The position numbers were made by a program, and so were the translations under genes. Of a stretch of 64,000 nucleotides of DNA, positions 7,786 through 16,073 are shown piece by piece. Under the pieces are notes generated by a model. That model was given only the letters and a program-made list of their open reading frames with translations. It was not told the DNA's origin and made no database searches. Numbering within the stretch: the first letter of the stretch is position 1; every line of letters starts with the position of its first letter. This stretch comes from Chloroflexota bacterium (lineage in GTDB: Bacteria > Chloroflexota > Anaerolineae > Aggregatilineales > Phototrophicaceae): positions 1 through 64,000 of the forward strand of contig JACAER010000060.1 in the NCBI GenBank assembly GCA_013388745.1, read 5' to 3'.

Positions 7786-8826
7786 TTAACCGCCGAAGAT
7801 GTCCTGTTCCGTCAGGCCGCTGTTGATAATCAGCGCGCGCACATCGGCGAACAGTTCATCATCCGCAGGCACAACGCTCGACCAACCGTAGAAATCGCGG
7901 TTGCCGATCGAGCTGGCCCAGCCTTCGGTGGCCGAGAAAGCGATGATGGCATCGACGATCTGCTGACGCAGTTCTTCAGGGAATTCCGGCCCAAATGTCA
8001 CCCCGTCATTCGGGATCGGGTCGCTCAGGCGGATAATACGCACCTGATCGACAATATCGGGGGCGGTAGAGGCCAGATTGCGGCGCGCGTCGAGGATTTC
8101 GATGTCACCGACAAACAGCCTGGTCGTTTCGCCTTCGGTCACGGTGCGGGTTTCGTCTACTGTCAGATCATAGGGTTCGGGCAGGTCGCCAATTTGCCAG
8201 GCGGCATAGCCTTCGGGCATGGCCGGCGGGCTGAAGAACGTCGTGCCGAAATCTACTTCGCCGCTGTACACGGCCTGCACGGTCTGGTTATGGCCGCCGG
8301 TTTCTACCGTGTCGCCCGGCACCACGCCGGCGTTCGCCAGAATCGCGAAGGGGAAGATATAGCCAGAGGTCGAGCTGGCGTCCGAATAGGCCCAGGTGCG
8401 GCCCGCCAGATCGCCGAAGGTGTAAATGTCGCTGTCACGACGCACAATGAACATCGACCAGTAGACCGCCCAACCGCGCCGCACTGCTTGCAGCGAAATG
8501 TTGACGCCGCAGCGCTGGTTAGCGATGACATAACCCGCCGCTGGGATAAAGCCGATCGAGTTGGAGGGCGACGCGCACATGGCTTCGACGGTGGCGGCAT
8601 AGGAGGTTGGCACCGAGACTTCAAAGTTCAAGCCGGTGGCGGCTTCCAGCGCGTCGGCCATGATCTGGCCGCCCGTGGTGATGGTTTCAGCTTCTACCGA
8701 AGGCACAAAGAAGACTTGAATCGGGTTCGATTCACTGCCGATGTCCCCTTCCTGCGCGAAGGTGATATGGATGGAAAAGACCAACACCAGCGTAACGGCT
8801 AACAAAACAACCAACAGCTTTCTCAT
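7786..8826 (-). CDS. phnD: PhnD-like phosphate/phosphite/phosphonate-binding protein
   Basis: 346 residues. A hydrophobic N-terminal signal (MRKLLVVLLAVTLVLVFSIH, cleavage near FAQE) is followed by a type II periplasmic-binding-protein fold with the PF12974 pattern (IQVFFVPSVEAETI, SYAATVEAMCAS, GFIPAAGYVIANQ, DLAGRTWAYSDASSTSGYIFP, YSGEVDFGTTFFSPP). It captures a phosphonate or phosphite outside the membrane and hands it to the PhnE-like permease. AGAAGGAG precedes the ATG. No C-P lyase or phosphonatase gene is in the window, so import may serve phosphite or another small phosphonate. Confidence 0.9.
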   Translation of the reverse strand: MRKLLVVLLAVTLVLVFSIHITFAQEGDIGSESNPIQVFFVPSVEAETITTGGQIMADALEAATGLNFEVSVPTSYAATVEAMCASPSNSIGFIPAAGYVIANQRCGVNISLQAVRRGWAVYWSMFIVRRDSDIYTFGDLAGRTWAYSDASSTSGYIFPFAILANAGVVPGDTVETGGHNQTVQAVYSGEVDFGTTFFSPPAMPEGYAAWQIGDLPEPYDLTVDETRTVTEGETTRLFVGDIEILDARRNLASTAPDIVDQVRIIRLSDPIPNDGVTFGPEFPEELRQQIVDAIIAFSATEGWASSIGNRDFYGWSSVVPADDELFADVRALIINSGLTEQDIFGG

Positions 8827-9005
8827 GTTGTACTCCTTCTATTTGTGGTTCTCATACGAGTCGGGCGTGACTGACCTTTCAGCACACCTTAAAACACGCG
8901 CCAATGTTAACGCAAATGCAGCATACAGGCGAATTTTTAAATCGAATTTATGTTGATGTGATGCGCTGGTGACGATACCTGCGCAGAATTCTAATACTTC
9001 TCAGA

Positions 9006-9063
9006 TTGACAAAACCGGACGAGGGGCCTACTCTATAGGAGTGCAAACAATTGGTATCCCAAT
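9006..9063 (+). promoter_or_regulatory. marR promoter with a nearby palindrome
   Basis: TTGACA (9006-9011), a 17-nt spacer and TACTCT (9029-9034) give a start near 9041. Shortly after lies ATTGG-TATC-CCAAT (9050-9063), a possible regulator site between the transcript start and the ATG at 9077. Confidence 0.45.
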
Positions 9064-9076
9064 CATTGGAACGCAA

Positions 9077-9607
9077 ATGATCGACCTGCATTTCTATACT
9101 ATGACCGTCGAAATGCGCGTGCTGAACATGGTCATCAACAAGATCGCACGCGAAGAATTGGAACGCCGGCTCACTGCGCAGCGGACGGGCATCAGCGGTG
9201 TGCAGTTCGGTGTGCTGCATATCCTTAAGCATCAACAGCAGACTATCAGCGAACTCAGCCGCATGATGGTGCTGGACCCGTCTACGCTGGTGCCGATGGT
9301 CGATAATCTTGAGCGCAAAGGGCTGCTGCGCCGCCAGAAAGACCCGCATGATCGCCGTCGTGTACCCCTTGCGCTCACCGACGCCGGCGCTGCGCTGGTC
9401 GCTTCGATCCCCGCTGTTGACGAAAACGACCCTATTTTGCTCAGCCTTCAGGCATTGGGGCGCGACAACGCTAAACACCTGATTGCGCTTATCCACCAAT
9501 TCATCCAGCACTTGCCTGATGGCAGCGAAATCGCCTGTGAACTCGCAGCCCGTGTCCGAATGCATGTCCGCGAGCAGTTAAACGCTTCCCCGACTAGCGA
9601 TTCTTGA
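9077..9607 (+). CDS. MarR-family transcriptional regulator
   Basis: 176 residues from the ATG at 9077. The upstream in-frame ATG at 8969 lies before the predicted promoter (9006-9034) and is unlikely. The winged helix spans about 45-115: GVQFGVLHILKHQQQTISELSRMM, LDPSTLVPMVDNLERKGLLRR, then the wing KDPHDRRRVPLALTDAG, which is the classic MarR DxRxxxxxLT signature. Flanking helices would form the dimer interface. It is followed by a two-gene ABC exporter with a palindrome at the exporter promoter, so it most likely represses the exporter and responds to a small exported compound. Confidence 0.9.
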   Translation: MIDLHFYTMTVEMRVLNMVINKIAREELERRLTAQRTGISGVQFGVLHILKHQQQTISELSRMMVLDPSTLVPMVDNLERKGLLRRQKDPHDRRRVPLALTDAGAALVASIPAVDENDPILLSLQALGRDNAKHLIALIHQFIQHLPDGSEIACELAARVRMHVREQLNASPTSDS

Positions 9608-9610
9608 TCC

Positions 9611-9665
9611 TTGCAAAATATTTTATAAAAATCTAAAATCTATTTTAGTCAAATATAAATTTGAC
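9611..9665 (+). promoter_or_regulatory. ABC exporter promoter with MarR-type operator
   Basis: TTGCAA (9611-9616), a 17-nt spacer and TAAAAT (9634-9639) predict a start near 9646. Directly over the start lies a perfect palindrome, GTCAAAT (9648-9654), ATAA, ATTTGAC (9659-9665), in an AT-rich island. Size and symmetry fit MarR operators. Confidence 0.6.
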
Positions 9666-9699
9666 ACATTGGTAGATACTCGCTCATGGAGGAAACACC

Positions 9700-11613
9700 T
9701 TGCAAGCACAAGCCGTAGTGGGGCGCCGCAAGCGCGGTGGGGGACGCCCACAAAGCAAAGGCGGTCTGGGCCGCGCCATACGCTATCTTCCCAAACAGGG
9801 AATTTCGATCTGGCTGGCCTACGGCGCGCTGATTATCGCCTCTCTGGCGCAGTTGGCCGTGCCCAAGCTGGTCGAAAACATGCTCAACAACGTCACTTAC
9901 GGCACGATCACCCAGCAAGTGCCGTCTTTCGCCCTGCCGATGGTGGCAGATCGTCTGAACCTGACGGTTGACCAACTTACCGCCTACAAAGATAACGGTG
10001 AACAGTGGCTTATCATCGGCGCTGCGCTGGTTGTGGCCTTCGCGCTGGTGCGCGGCCTGTTCTCGTTTGTGCAGACCTATATGGCAGAAAAGGCTTCGCA
10101 GGGGCTGGCTTTCGATTTCCGCAACGAAATCTTCGCCAAAATCCAGCGCTTGTCGTTCAGCTATTATGATCGCAACCAGACCGGCCAGTTGATGATTCGC
10201 GCCACAGATGATGTCGAAAAGCTGCGTCTGTTCATCGCACAAGGTTTAGTGCTTACTGCGCAGGCCGTGATTTTGCTGGTGGCCACGCTGGTCATCTTGC
10301 TGCTCACTAACTGGCAGCTTACGCTCGTCGTGCTGCCGATTCTGCCGTTCGCGCTGGTGCTGTTCATGGTCTTCGGCGCGGTCAGCCAGCCGTTGTTTGT
10401 GCAGGTGCAGACTAAACTTTCGGTGCTCAACACGATTCTGCAAGAGAATCTGGCCGGCATGAAGGTCGTCAAAGCCTTCGCCCGCGAGCCGTATGAACAG
10501 AAACGCTTCGATACCGCGACAGATGACCTGTTCGGACAGAGTATCAAGGTCGCGCGCACATTCTCGTTCCTGTTCCCGTTGGTGTTTTTGCTGGCGCAGG
10601 TGGGGCAGGCGGCGCTGCTGTACTTCAGCGGCGAGCAAATCCTCAACGGCACGCTGACGCTTGGCGGCTATCAGGAATTCAGCCTGTACGTCATTTACAT
10701 CTTCTTCCCGCTGGGGCAGTTGGGCTTCATCATCTCGCTGTTAGCGCAGTCTTCCGTCTCGGCAGACCGCATTTTCGAAATTCTCGACGCCAAAAGCGAT
10801 GTCACCAATAAGCCGGATGCTGTCGAACTGCCTGCGCTCAAGGGACATGTCGAATTCCGCGACGTGACCTTCCGCTATTTCGGCTCAGGCGATCCGGTGC
10901 TCAGCCATGTCAACTTCACGGCGCAGCCAGGTGAAACCGTCGCGCTGTTGGGGGCGACCGGCAGCGGCAAAACGACGATCATTAACCTTGTGCCGCGCTT
11001 TTATGACGCGACTGAAGGCGCAGTCCTGATCGACGGCTATGATGTGCGTGATGTCACGCTGGATAGTCTGCGCTCGCAGATTGGCATTGTGCTGCAAGAA
11101 ACCAATCTCTTCAGCGGCACGATTCGCGACAATATCGCTTTCGGGCGGTCGGATGCCACGCTGGATGAAGTGATCGCGGCGGCCAAAGCAGCGGCGGCGC
11201 ACGACTTCATTATGAGCTTCCCCGATGGCTACGATACGCCTGTCGGCGAGCGCGGCACGACACTTTCCGGCGGCCAGAAGCAGCGTATCGCCATTGCGCG
11301 CGCGCTGCTGCTCAACCCGCAGCTTCTCATTCTTGATGATTCCACCAGCAGCGTGGACTTGCAGACCGAAGCGCAGATTCAGAAGGCGCTGGACAATCTG
11401 ATGAAAGGGCGCACGAGCTTCGTGATCGCTCAGCGTATCACCACCGTGCTCAACGCCGACCAGATTATCGTGCTGGAAAAAGGGCGCATCGTGGCTGTCG
11501 GCAAGCACGCCGACCTGATGGAAGACAGCCCGATTTACGCCGAGATCTACAATTCGCAGCTCGTGGGCGACGCCGATACCACCAACGAAATGGTGGCGGT
11601 TAAAACGAACTAA
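9700..11613 (+). CDS. Heterodimeric ABC exporter, half with degenerate ATP site
   Basis: 637 residues. The start is UUG at 9700, 7 nt after GGAGG. The N-terminal domain holds six membrane helices with long helical extensions (TM287/288, LmrCD, BmrCD type), followed by a nucleotide-binding domain from about 395. Walker A GATGSGKTT and signature LSGGQKQR are canonical. The Walker B end reads LILDDSTSS (Asp instead of catalytic Glu) and the switch position reads IAQRITT (Gln instead of His). This is the degenerate-site subunit, which needs the second half-transporter encoded 13 nt downstream. The likely role is drug, lipid or peptide export, under MarR control. Confidence 0.9.
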   Translation: MQAQAVVGRRKRGGGRPQSKGGLGRAIRYLPKQGISIWLAYGALIIASLAQLAVPKLVENMLNNVTYGTITQQVPSFALPMVADRLNLTVDQLTAYKDNGEQWLIIGAALVVAFALVRGLFSFVQTYMAEKASQGLAFDFRNEIFAKIQRLSFSYYDRNQTGQLMIRATDDVEKLRLFIAQGLVLTAQAVILLVATLVILLLTNWQLTLVVLPILPFALVLFMVFGAVSQPLFVQVQTKLSVLNTILQENLAGMKVVKAFAREPYEQKRFDTATDDLFGQSIKVARTFSFLFPLVFLLAQVGQAALLYFSGEQILNGTLTLGGYQEFSLYVIYIFFPLGQLGFIISLLAQSSVSADRIFEILDAKSDVTNKPDAVELPALKGHVEFRDVTFRYFGSGDPVLSHVNFTAQPGETVALLGATGSGKTTIINLVPRFYDATEGAVLIDGYDVRDVTLDSLRSQIGIVLQETNLFSGTIRDNIAFGRSDATLDEVIAAAKAAAAHDFIMSFPDGYDTPVGERGTTLSGGQKQRIAIARALLLNPQLLILDDSTSSVDLQTEAQIQKALDNLMKGRTSFVIAQRITTVLNADQIIVLEKGRIVAVGKHADLMEDSPIYAEIYNSQLVGDADTTNEMVAVKTN

Positions 11614-11626
11614 GGAGAAAACCACC

Positions 11627-13630
11627 ATGATGGGAGGAATGGACGGCGGCCGCCGTATTTTTGAGCGCGATGTGATCAAACCCAGGAATTTGAGGGCGAC
11701 ACTGCTGCGCTTTGGGCACTACTTCCGGCACTTTTGGTATGGGCTGGTGCTCGCCCTTGTTCTGGTCGTCGTTTCGACGTGGACACAGGTCACAACGCCG
11801 GAAATCGTCGGCCAAGCGTTCGACTGCTATTTGCCGACGCAGAATTTCGCGCCACAGGGAGAACAGTCCGACACCTGCTGGTACACCGACGATGACGCCA
11901 ATGCTATCGCCGCACGTATCGCCGCCGATGACACTATCCCAGCAGAAGAAAAAGCCGCCGCCGAAACCAATGCCAAGCTGGCGGGTCTGGCGCAAATGAC
12001 TTTCGTGCTGCTGGGGCTGTACGGGCTGGGCGCGGTGCTGCAAGGCGCGGCCTTTATCGCCATGAGTTGGACGGGGCAAAATGTGCTGCGCCTGATGCGC
12101 CGTGATCTGTTCCGGCATATGCAGCGGCTTTCGCTAAGTTACTATGCTGAAAACGAAGTCGGCAACCTGATGAGCCGCATCACCAGCGATACCGACACCA
12201 TCCAGCAGGTGTTTTCCTTCGCGCTGCTCAGCGTCATCAGCGGCTTCCTGCTCATCGGTTGGATCATGGTCAAGATGCTTCAGACCAATGTGCCCTACGC
12301 GCTGTTGAGTCTGGCCGTTGTGCCCTTCATGCTGCTGGCGACCTTCTACTTTTCGGGGCAGGCGCGCGTCGCCTTCCGCAAGAGCCGCGAGCAGATGGGC
12401 AGTGTTAACGCCGGCTTGCAGGAGAGCATCGCCGGCGTGCGCGAAGTGCAGGCCTTCAACCGTGAGGAAGAAAGTATCGACGCTTTCCGCCGCCGCAACG
12501 CCGCTAACCGCGACGCCAATGTGCGCGCCGCCACCTTCACCAGTGCGCTGACGCCGGTGCTCGAAGCCTTCGGTTACATCGCGATCGGCGTGGTCGTGGT
12601 TTTCGGCGGTCTCTCGGTGATGCGCAACGAGCCGTTTCTGGGGACAGCGGTGATCTCGCTTGGTATGGTCATCACGTTCTTACAGTACGTGCAGCGCTTC
12701 AACCAGCCGATCCAGCAGATCGCCATCCTCTGGACGAACGTTCAGAGCGCTATCGCGGGCGGCGAACGCATCTTCGGCCTGCTGGATACGCCGGCGGCGA
12801 TTGTTGATCGTCCCGACGCCAAAGAGATGCCCCCTGTGCGTGGCAATATCGAGTTCAGCGGCGTTCATGCTGAATATAAGGCGGGCGAACCAGTGCTGCG
12901 CGGCGTCGATTTTAAGGCTGACGCCGGGCAAATGGTGGCCATTGTTGGCCCAACAGGCGCGGGCAAGACCACGATCATCAACCTGATCCCGCGTTTCTAC
13001 GATGTGACGGGCGGCGCGGTGAAGATCGACGGCGTGGACGTGCGCGAGTTCACGCTCGCCAGCCTGCGCGCGCAAATTGGCATCGTGCTTCAGGATACCT
13101 TCCTGTTCTCCGATACCGTCATGAACAACATTCGCTATGGGCGTCTGGACGCGACGGATGAAGAAGTTATCGCGGCAGCCAAACTGGTTTCCGCCGACAG
13201 CTTTATCGAAAAGCTGCCCGAAGGTTTCCAGACGATACTCGGCGAACGCGGTTCTGGCCTCAGCCAGGGACAGCGTCAGTTGATCGCCATCGCGCGTGTC
13301 GCGCTCATGAAGCCGCAAATCCTGATTCTGGACGAGGCCACTTCCAGCGTCGATACACGCACCGAACGCCTGATTCAGAAGGCTTTCGAAAAGCTGCTGG
13401 AAGGCCGCACCAGTTTCGTGATCGCCCACCGCCTGAGCACGATCCGCAATGCCAATCAGGTGTTGATGATTAGGGATGGGCAGATTATCGAACGCGGCAC
13501 CCACAAAGAACTGCTGGCACAGCAGGGCGAGTACCACAAGCTGTATATGAGCCAGTTTCGCTATCAGGAAGAACCGGAGCAGTCGAGCAACGGTGTCGTG
13601 CCGACGCTGGAACCGGCGTCCGGCGACTAA
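11627..13630 (+). CDS. Heterodimeric ABC exporter, half with catalytic ATP site
   Basis: 667 residues. AAGGAG precedes ATGATG. Six-helix exporter domain, with an unusually long first external loop of about 65 residues containing two Cys (AFDCYLPT and DTCWYTDD) that could form a disulphide. In the nucleotide-binding domain Walker A GPTGAGKTT, Walker B LILDEATSS with catalytic Glu, and switch His in IAHRLST are intact. The signature reads LSQGQRQ instead of LSGGQ. An altered signature here, opposite the degenerate Walker B of the partner, reproduces the one-active-site design of TM287/288-type exporters. A strong terminator follows (13654-13693). Confidence 0.92.
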   Translation: MMGGMDGGRRIFERDVIKPRNLRATLLRFGHYFRHFWYGLVLALVLVVVSTWTQVTTPEIVGQAFDCYLPTQNFAPQGEQSDTCWYTDDDANAIAARIAADDTIPAEEKAAAETNAKLAGLAQMTFVLLGLYGLGAVLQGAAFIAMSWTGQNVLRLMRRDLFRHMQRLSLSYYAENEVGNLMSRITSDTDTIQQVFSFALLSVISGFLLIGWIMVKMLQTNVPYALLSLAVVPFMLLATFYFSGQARVAFRKSREQMGSVNAGLQESIAGVREVQAFNREEESIDAFRRRNAANRDANVRAATFTSALTPVLEAFGYIAIGVVVVFGGLSVMRNEPFLGTAVISLGMVITFLQYVQRFNQPIQQIAILWTNVQSAIAGGERIFGLLDTPAAIVDRPDAKEMPPVRGNIEFSGVHAEYKAGEPVLRGVDFKADAGQMVAIVGPTGAGKTTIINLIPRFYDVTGGAVKIDGVDVREFTLASLRAQIGIVLQDTFLFSDTVMNNIRYGRLDATDEEVIAAAKLVSADSFIEKLPEGFQTILGERGSGLSQGQRQLIAIARVALMKPQILILDEATSSVDTRTERLIQKAFEKLLEGRTSFVIAHRLSTIRNANQVLMIRDGQIIERGTHKELLAQQGEYHKLYMSQFRYQEEPEQSSNGVVPTLEPASGD

Positions 13631-13653
13631 GCGCAAATTCAGCGCAGCAAGTT

Positions 13654-13693
13654 ACAGCAGGCGCAAGAGGCAACTTTTGCATCTGCTGTTTTT
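13654..13693 (+). terminator. Rho-independent terminator after the ABC exporter
   Basis: ACAGCAG (13654-13660) pairs with CTGCTGT (13683-13689), extended by an inner GCAA/TTGC stem, and is followed by TTTTT (13689-13693). It ends the marR/ABC unit and rules out the ATG at 13694 as the yvcK start. Confidence 0.8.
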
Positions 13694-13777
13694 GTGGCTA
13701 TTGCCAAGTGTGCGCCCTATGATGTATTCTCGCCTGACTTTCATCGGTTGTGGACACACAGGAGCACACGTTTCGTT

Positions 13778-14785
13778 TTGGACTCATTGAAGATTGTAAC
13801 AATTGGTGGCGGCGGCGGCGCGAGCCAGCTTCTCCTGGGTTTGCAGCCCTATACCCCACATCTGACCGGTGTGATCGCCGTGACCGATACCGGACGCAGC
13901 ACCGGACGGGCGCGTGCCCTGCTCAACATCCCCGCACCCGGCGACATTCGCAACGCGCTCGGCAATCTCGCGGGCGAAGACTCGCTCTGGGGGCAAGTGC
14001 TGCAATTCCGCATACAAACGCCGGATTACGAACTGCTCGACGGCATGGCTTTCGGCAATTTGCTGTTGGGCGTGCTGGCGCAGTACACGGGCGATTTTGT
14101 GCAAGCGGTGGAAATCACGCGCGCGCTGCTGGGCGTTTCTGCGCGTGTCTTGCCGGTGACCACGGCCAACACGCAGCTTTGCGCCGAACTGCTGGATGGC
14201 ACACTGGTCGAAGGCGAATTTCAGGTGCGCGGGCTAAAGAAGCCGCCGATCAAGCGTGTCTTTATCAAAGATGGCGCTGCGCGCGCCTATGATGGCGCGG
14301 TGCAGGCTGTGCGCGCGGCGGATTTGATTGTCATGGGGCCGGGCAGCCTGTTTACAACCGTGCTGGCCTGTTTGGACTTTCACGATCTGGCGCAGGCCAT
14401 CGCCGCCAGCGCCGCGCCGACGGTGTATGTCTGCAATACTACTACGCAGCCCGGACAAACCGATGGCTACACAGTCAGCGATCATGTGCGCCGGATTGTT
14501 GAAGTATTAGGGGCCGGCGCGCTGGATTACGCCATCGTCAACACCAAGCTGCCGCCGCCGGAGTTGGCGCAGCAGTATGCCAAAGATGATGTGTTCGTGC
14601 TTGAAGCGAGCGCGCCGGAAATCGCCGCAGTCGAAGCGCTGGGCGTGCGCGTGCTGGCGCGCGATGTCGCGCTGCTGACCGAAGGCAAGCGCGCTTTGTA
14701 CCAGAAGCAGGACTCGATTCGCCATGACGCGGCGGTCATCGCGCAAATACTTTTGGAACTCGCGCGTGAAAAACGCAGGCGCTGA
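13778..14785 (+). CDS. yvcK: YvcK/CofD-like protein (gluconeogenesis factor family)
   Basis: About 335 residues from a probable TTG start at 13778 (a TTG at 13787 is also possible). The in-frame ATG at 13694 sits on the upstream terminator. The glycine-rich nucleotide loop GGGGGAS comes at once, then VTDTGRSTGRAR, PGDIRNALGNLA, FGNLLLGVLAQYTGDF, LPVTTANTQLCAEL, MGPGSLFTTVLACL, CNTTTQPGQTDGY. This is the complete YvcK pattern. In Bacillus and Mycobacterium, YvcK/CuvA proteins bind UDP-GlcNAc and adjust carbon flow into the cell wall. It heads an operon with a membrane-bound paralogue and a GlmU-like gene. GGAG at 13761 lies 13 nt before the start, which is rather far. Confidence 0.85.
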   Translation: MDSLKIVTIGGGGGASQLLLGLQPYTPHLTGVIAVTDTGRSTGRARALLNIPAPGDIRNALGNLAGEDSLWGQVLQFRIQTPDYELLDGMAFGNLLLGVLAQYTGDFVQAVEITRALLGVSARVLPVTTANTQLCAELLDGTLVEGEFQVRGLKKPPIKRVFIKDGAARAYDGAVQAVRAADLIVMGPGSLFTTVLACLDFHDLAQAIAASAAPTVYVCNTTTQPGQTDGYTVSDHVRRIVEVLGAGALDYAIVNTKLPPPELAQQYAKDDVFVLEASAPEIAAVEALGVRVLARDVALLTEGKRALYQKQDSIRHDAAVIAQILLELAREKRRR

Positions 14786-14827
14786 TGCAGCGTTTTTGCG
14801 ATTCACTTTTCATCAATAGGGTGCATC

Positions 14828-16060
14828 ATGGAATGGAAGCTGATCCCGAATCTAATGCGACCCGGCGTGAAAGTCAAACGCTGGATTGCGCTGCTGCTGC
14901 TCAGTTCGGTCTTGTTGGGGTTGGGGCTGGCCTCGCTGATACAAGAGTTTTCACAGGGGCAAGAAGCCGGATCGCTGTTGTGGTATATCGCGCTGCGCTT
15001 CATCGAAGAGCCGCTGCGCAGCCTCTCGCTGGTCATCGCCGGCATCAGCGCCAGCATGCTGGCGCTGGTGCAGTTGAACCGCGCGCTGATTAATATCCTC
15101 GTGCCGCAGATCGAGGGCGGGCGTTTGGCCGTCGTCTATGATCGCGAGGCGACCAACAAGCCCAATGTAGTCATTTTCGGCAGCGGCATCGGCCTGCTGA
15201 TCTTCTTGAACTCGATCAAAGACATGGTATCCGGCGTCACGGTTGTCCTGCCGATGGGCGAAGACATGCAGCTTTACCGCGAACTGCTCAACGCTAATCA
15301 ACTTGGCCTGCTGCGCAATGTGTTCATCGCGACCCTGCCCAACGCCACCATCTGCGCCGAATTCAGCGATGGTTATGTGCTGGAAGGTTTTCTGGCGATC
15401 AAAGAGTCGCACCGCTATGGCTCGATCAATCGTCTGTTCGCGCGCTACCGCGACGATCTGCCCCCGGCGGCCACTGTGCCCGAAAACGCCGAAATCCTGA
15501 AAGCTATCGAAAGCGCCGACGCCATTATTTTGGGTCCGGCCTCGCTGTTTGTCGGCATCATCCCCAGCCTGCTGGCGAAAGATGTGGCCACAGCGGTCAA
15601 TCATTCGCGTGCCGCCAAGATTTTCGTCTGCAATATCATGACCGAACCTGGCAAAACCGACGGCTATTCTGTCTCGCGGCATGTCAGCGCGTTGGAACAG
15701 CACGGCGGCTTCTACCTGGACTACGTGATCTTAAACAACAAGCGCGTGGCCTTCGATCTGGCGAAAAAATATCATGAGTCGGGCGCCGATCAAGTGTTGT
15801 TGGATTTCGACGAATTCGAAAACTCGCATATCAAGGTCAATCTGGCCGATCGTTCCGGCGAAGTGCGTATGCTCAACCGCGCCGTGCTGATCGAAGAAGA
15901 CCTCATCAGCGCCGCTGTTCAGCGTGTCCTCGAAGGCGGTACTAACCCGCGCTACGAATCCGACAGCAAATTGGTGGTGCGCCATGATTCGGAAAAAATG
16001 CGCGCCGTGTTTGAGCGTGTATTCGATCTCATGGCGCAGCGCCCGCGTGGCAGCGCTTAG
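14828..16060 (+). CDS. Membrane-anchored YvcK/CofD-like paralogue
   Basis: 410 residues. Two N-terminal membrane helices (about 18-38 and 55-78) precede a YvcK-fold domain: VVIFGSGIGLLIFLNSIK replaces the GGGGG loop, followed by VTVVLPMGED, FIATLPNATICAEFSDGYVLEG, ILGPASLFVGIIPSLL and CNIMTEPGKTDGYSVSRHV. The TEPGKTDGY motif matches TQPGQTDGY of the gene before it, so the two genes are paralogues. The glycine loop and the TDTG motif are lost, so ligand binding may differ. It lies 42 nt after yvcK and 13 nt before the GlmU-like gene. The layout suggests a membrane receptor or scaffold that works with soluble YvcK, which is inference. Confidence 0.8.
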   Translation: MEWKLIPNLMRPGVKVKRWIALLLLSSVLLGLGLASLIQEFSQGQEAGSLLWYIALRFIEEPLRSLSLVIAGISASMLALVQLNRALINILVPQIEGGRLAVVYDREATNKPNVVIFGSGIGLLIFLNSIKDMVSGVTVVLPMGEDMQLYRELLNANQLGLLRNVFIATLPNATICAEFSDGYVLEGFLAIKESHRYGSINRLFARYRDDLPPAATVPENAEILKAIESADAIILGPASLFVGIIPSLLAKDVATAVNHSRAAKIFVCNIMTEPGKTDGYSVSRHVSALEQHGGFYLDYVILNNKRVAFDLAKKYHESGADQVLLDFDEFENSHIKVNLADRSGEVRMLNRAVLIEEDLISAAVQRVLEGGTNPRYESDSKLVVRHDSEKMRAVFERVFDLMAQRPRGSA

Positions 16061-16073
16061 GTGAGGATGCTGT

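Noticed and set aside
8969-9076. N-terminal extension of MarR from an earlier ATG
   Set aside because: A TTGACA/TACTCT promoter lies inside this stretch, so the transcript should start after it.
8948-9565. Minus-strand open frame of 205 codons
   Set aside because: Antisense shadow of marR. The plus strand shows a full MarR winged helix.
13694-13777. N-terminal extension of YvcK from the ATG at 13694
   Set aside because: The ATG sits on the T-run of the exporter terminator, and the YvcK glycine loop starts only after 13787.
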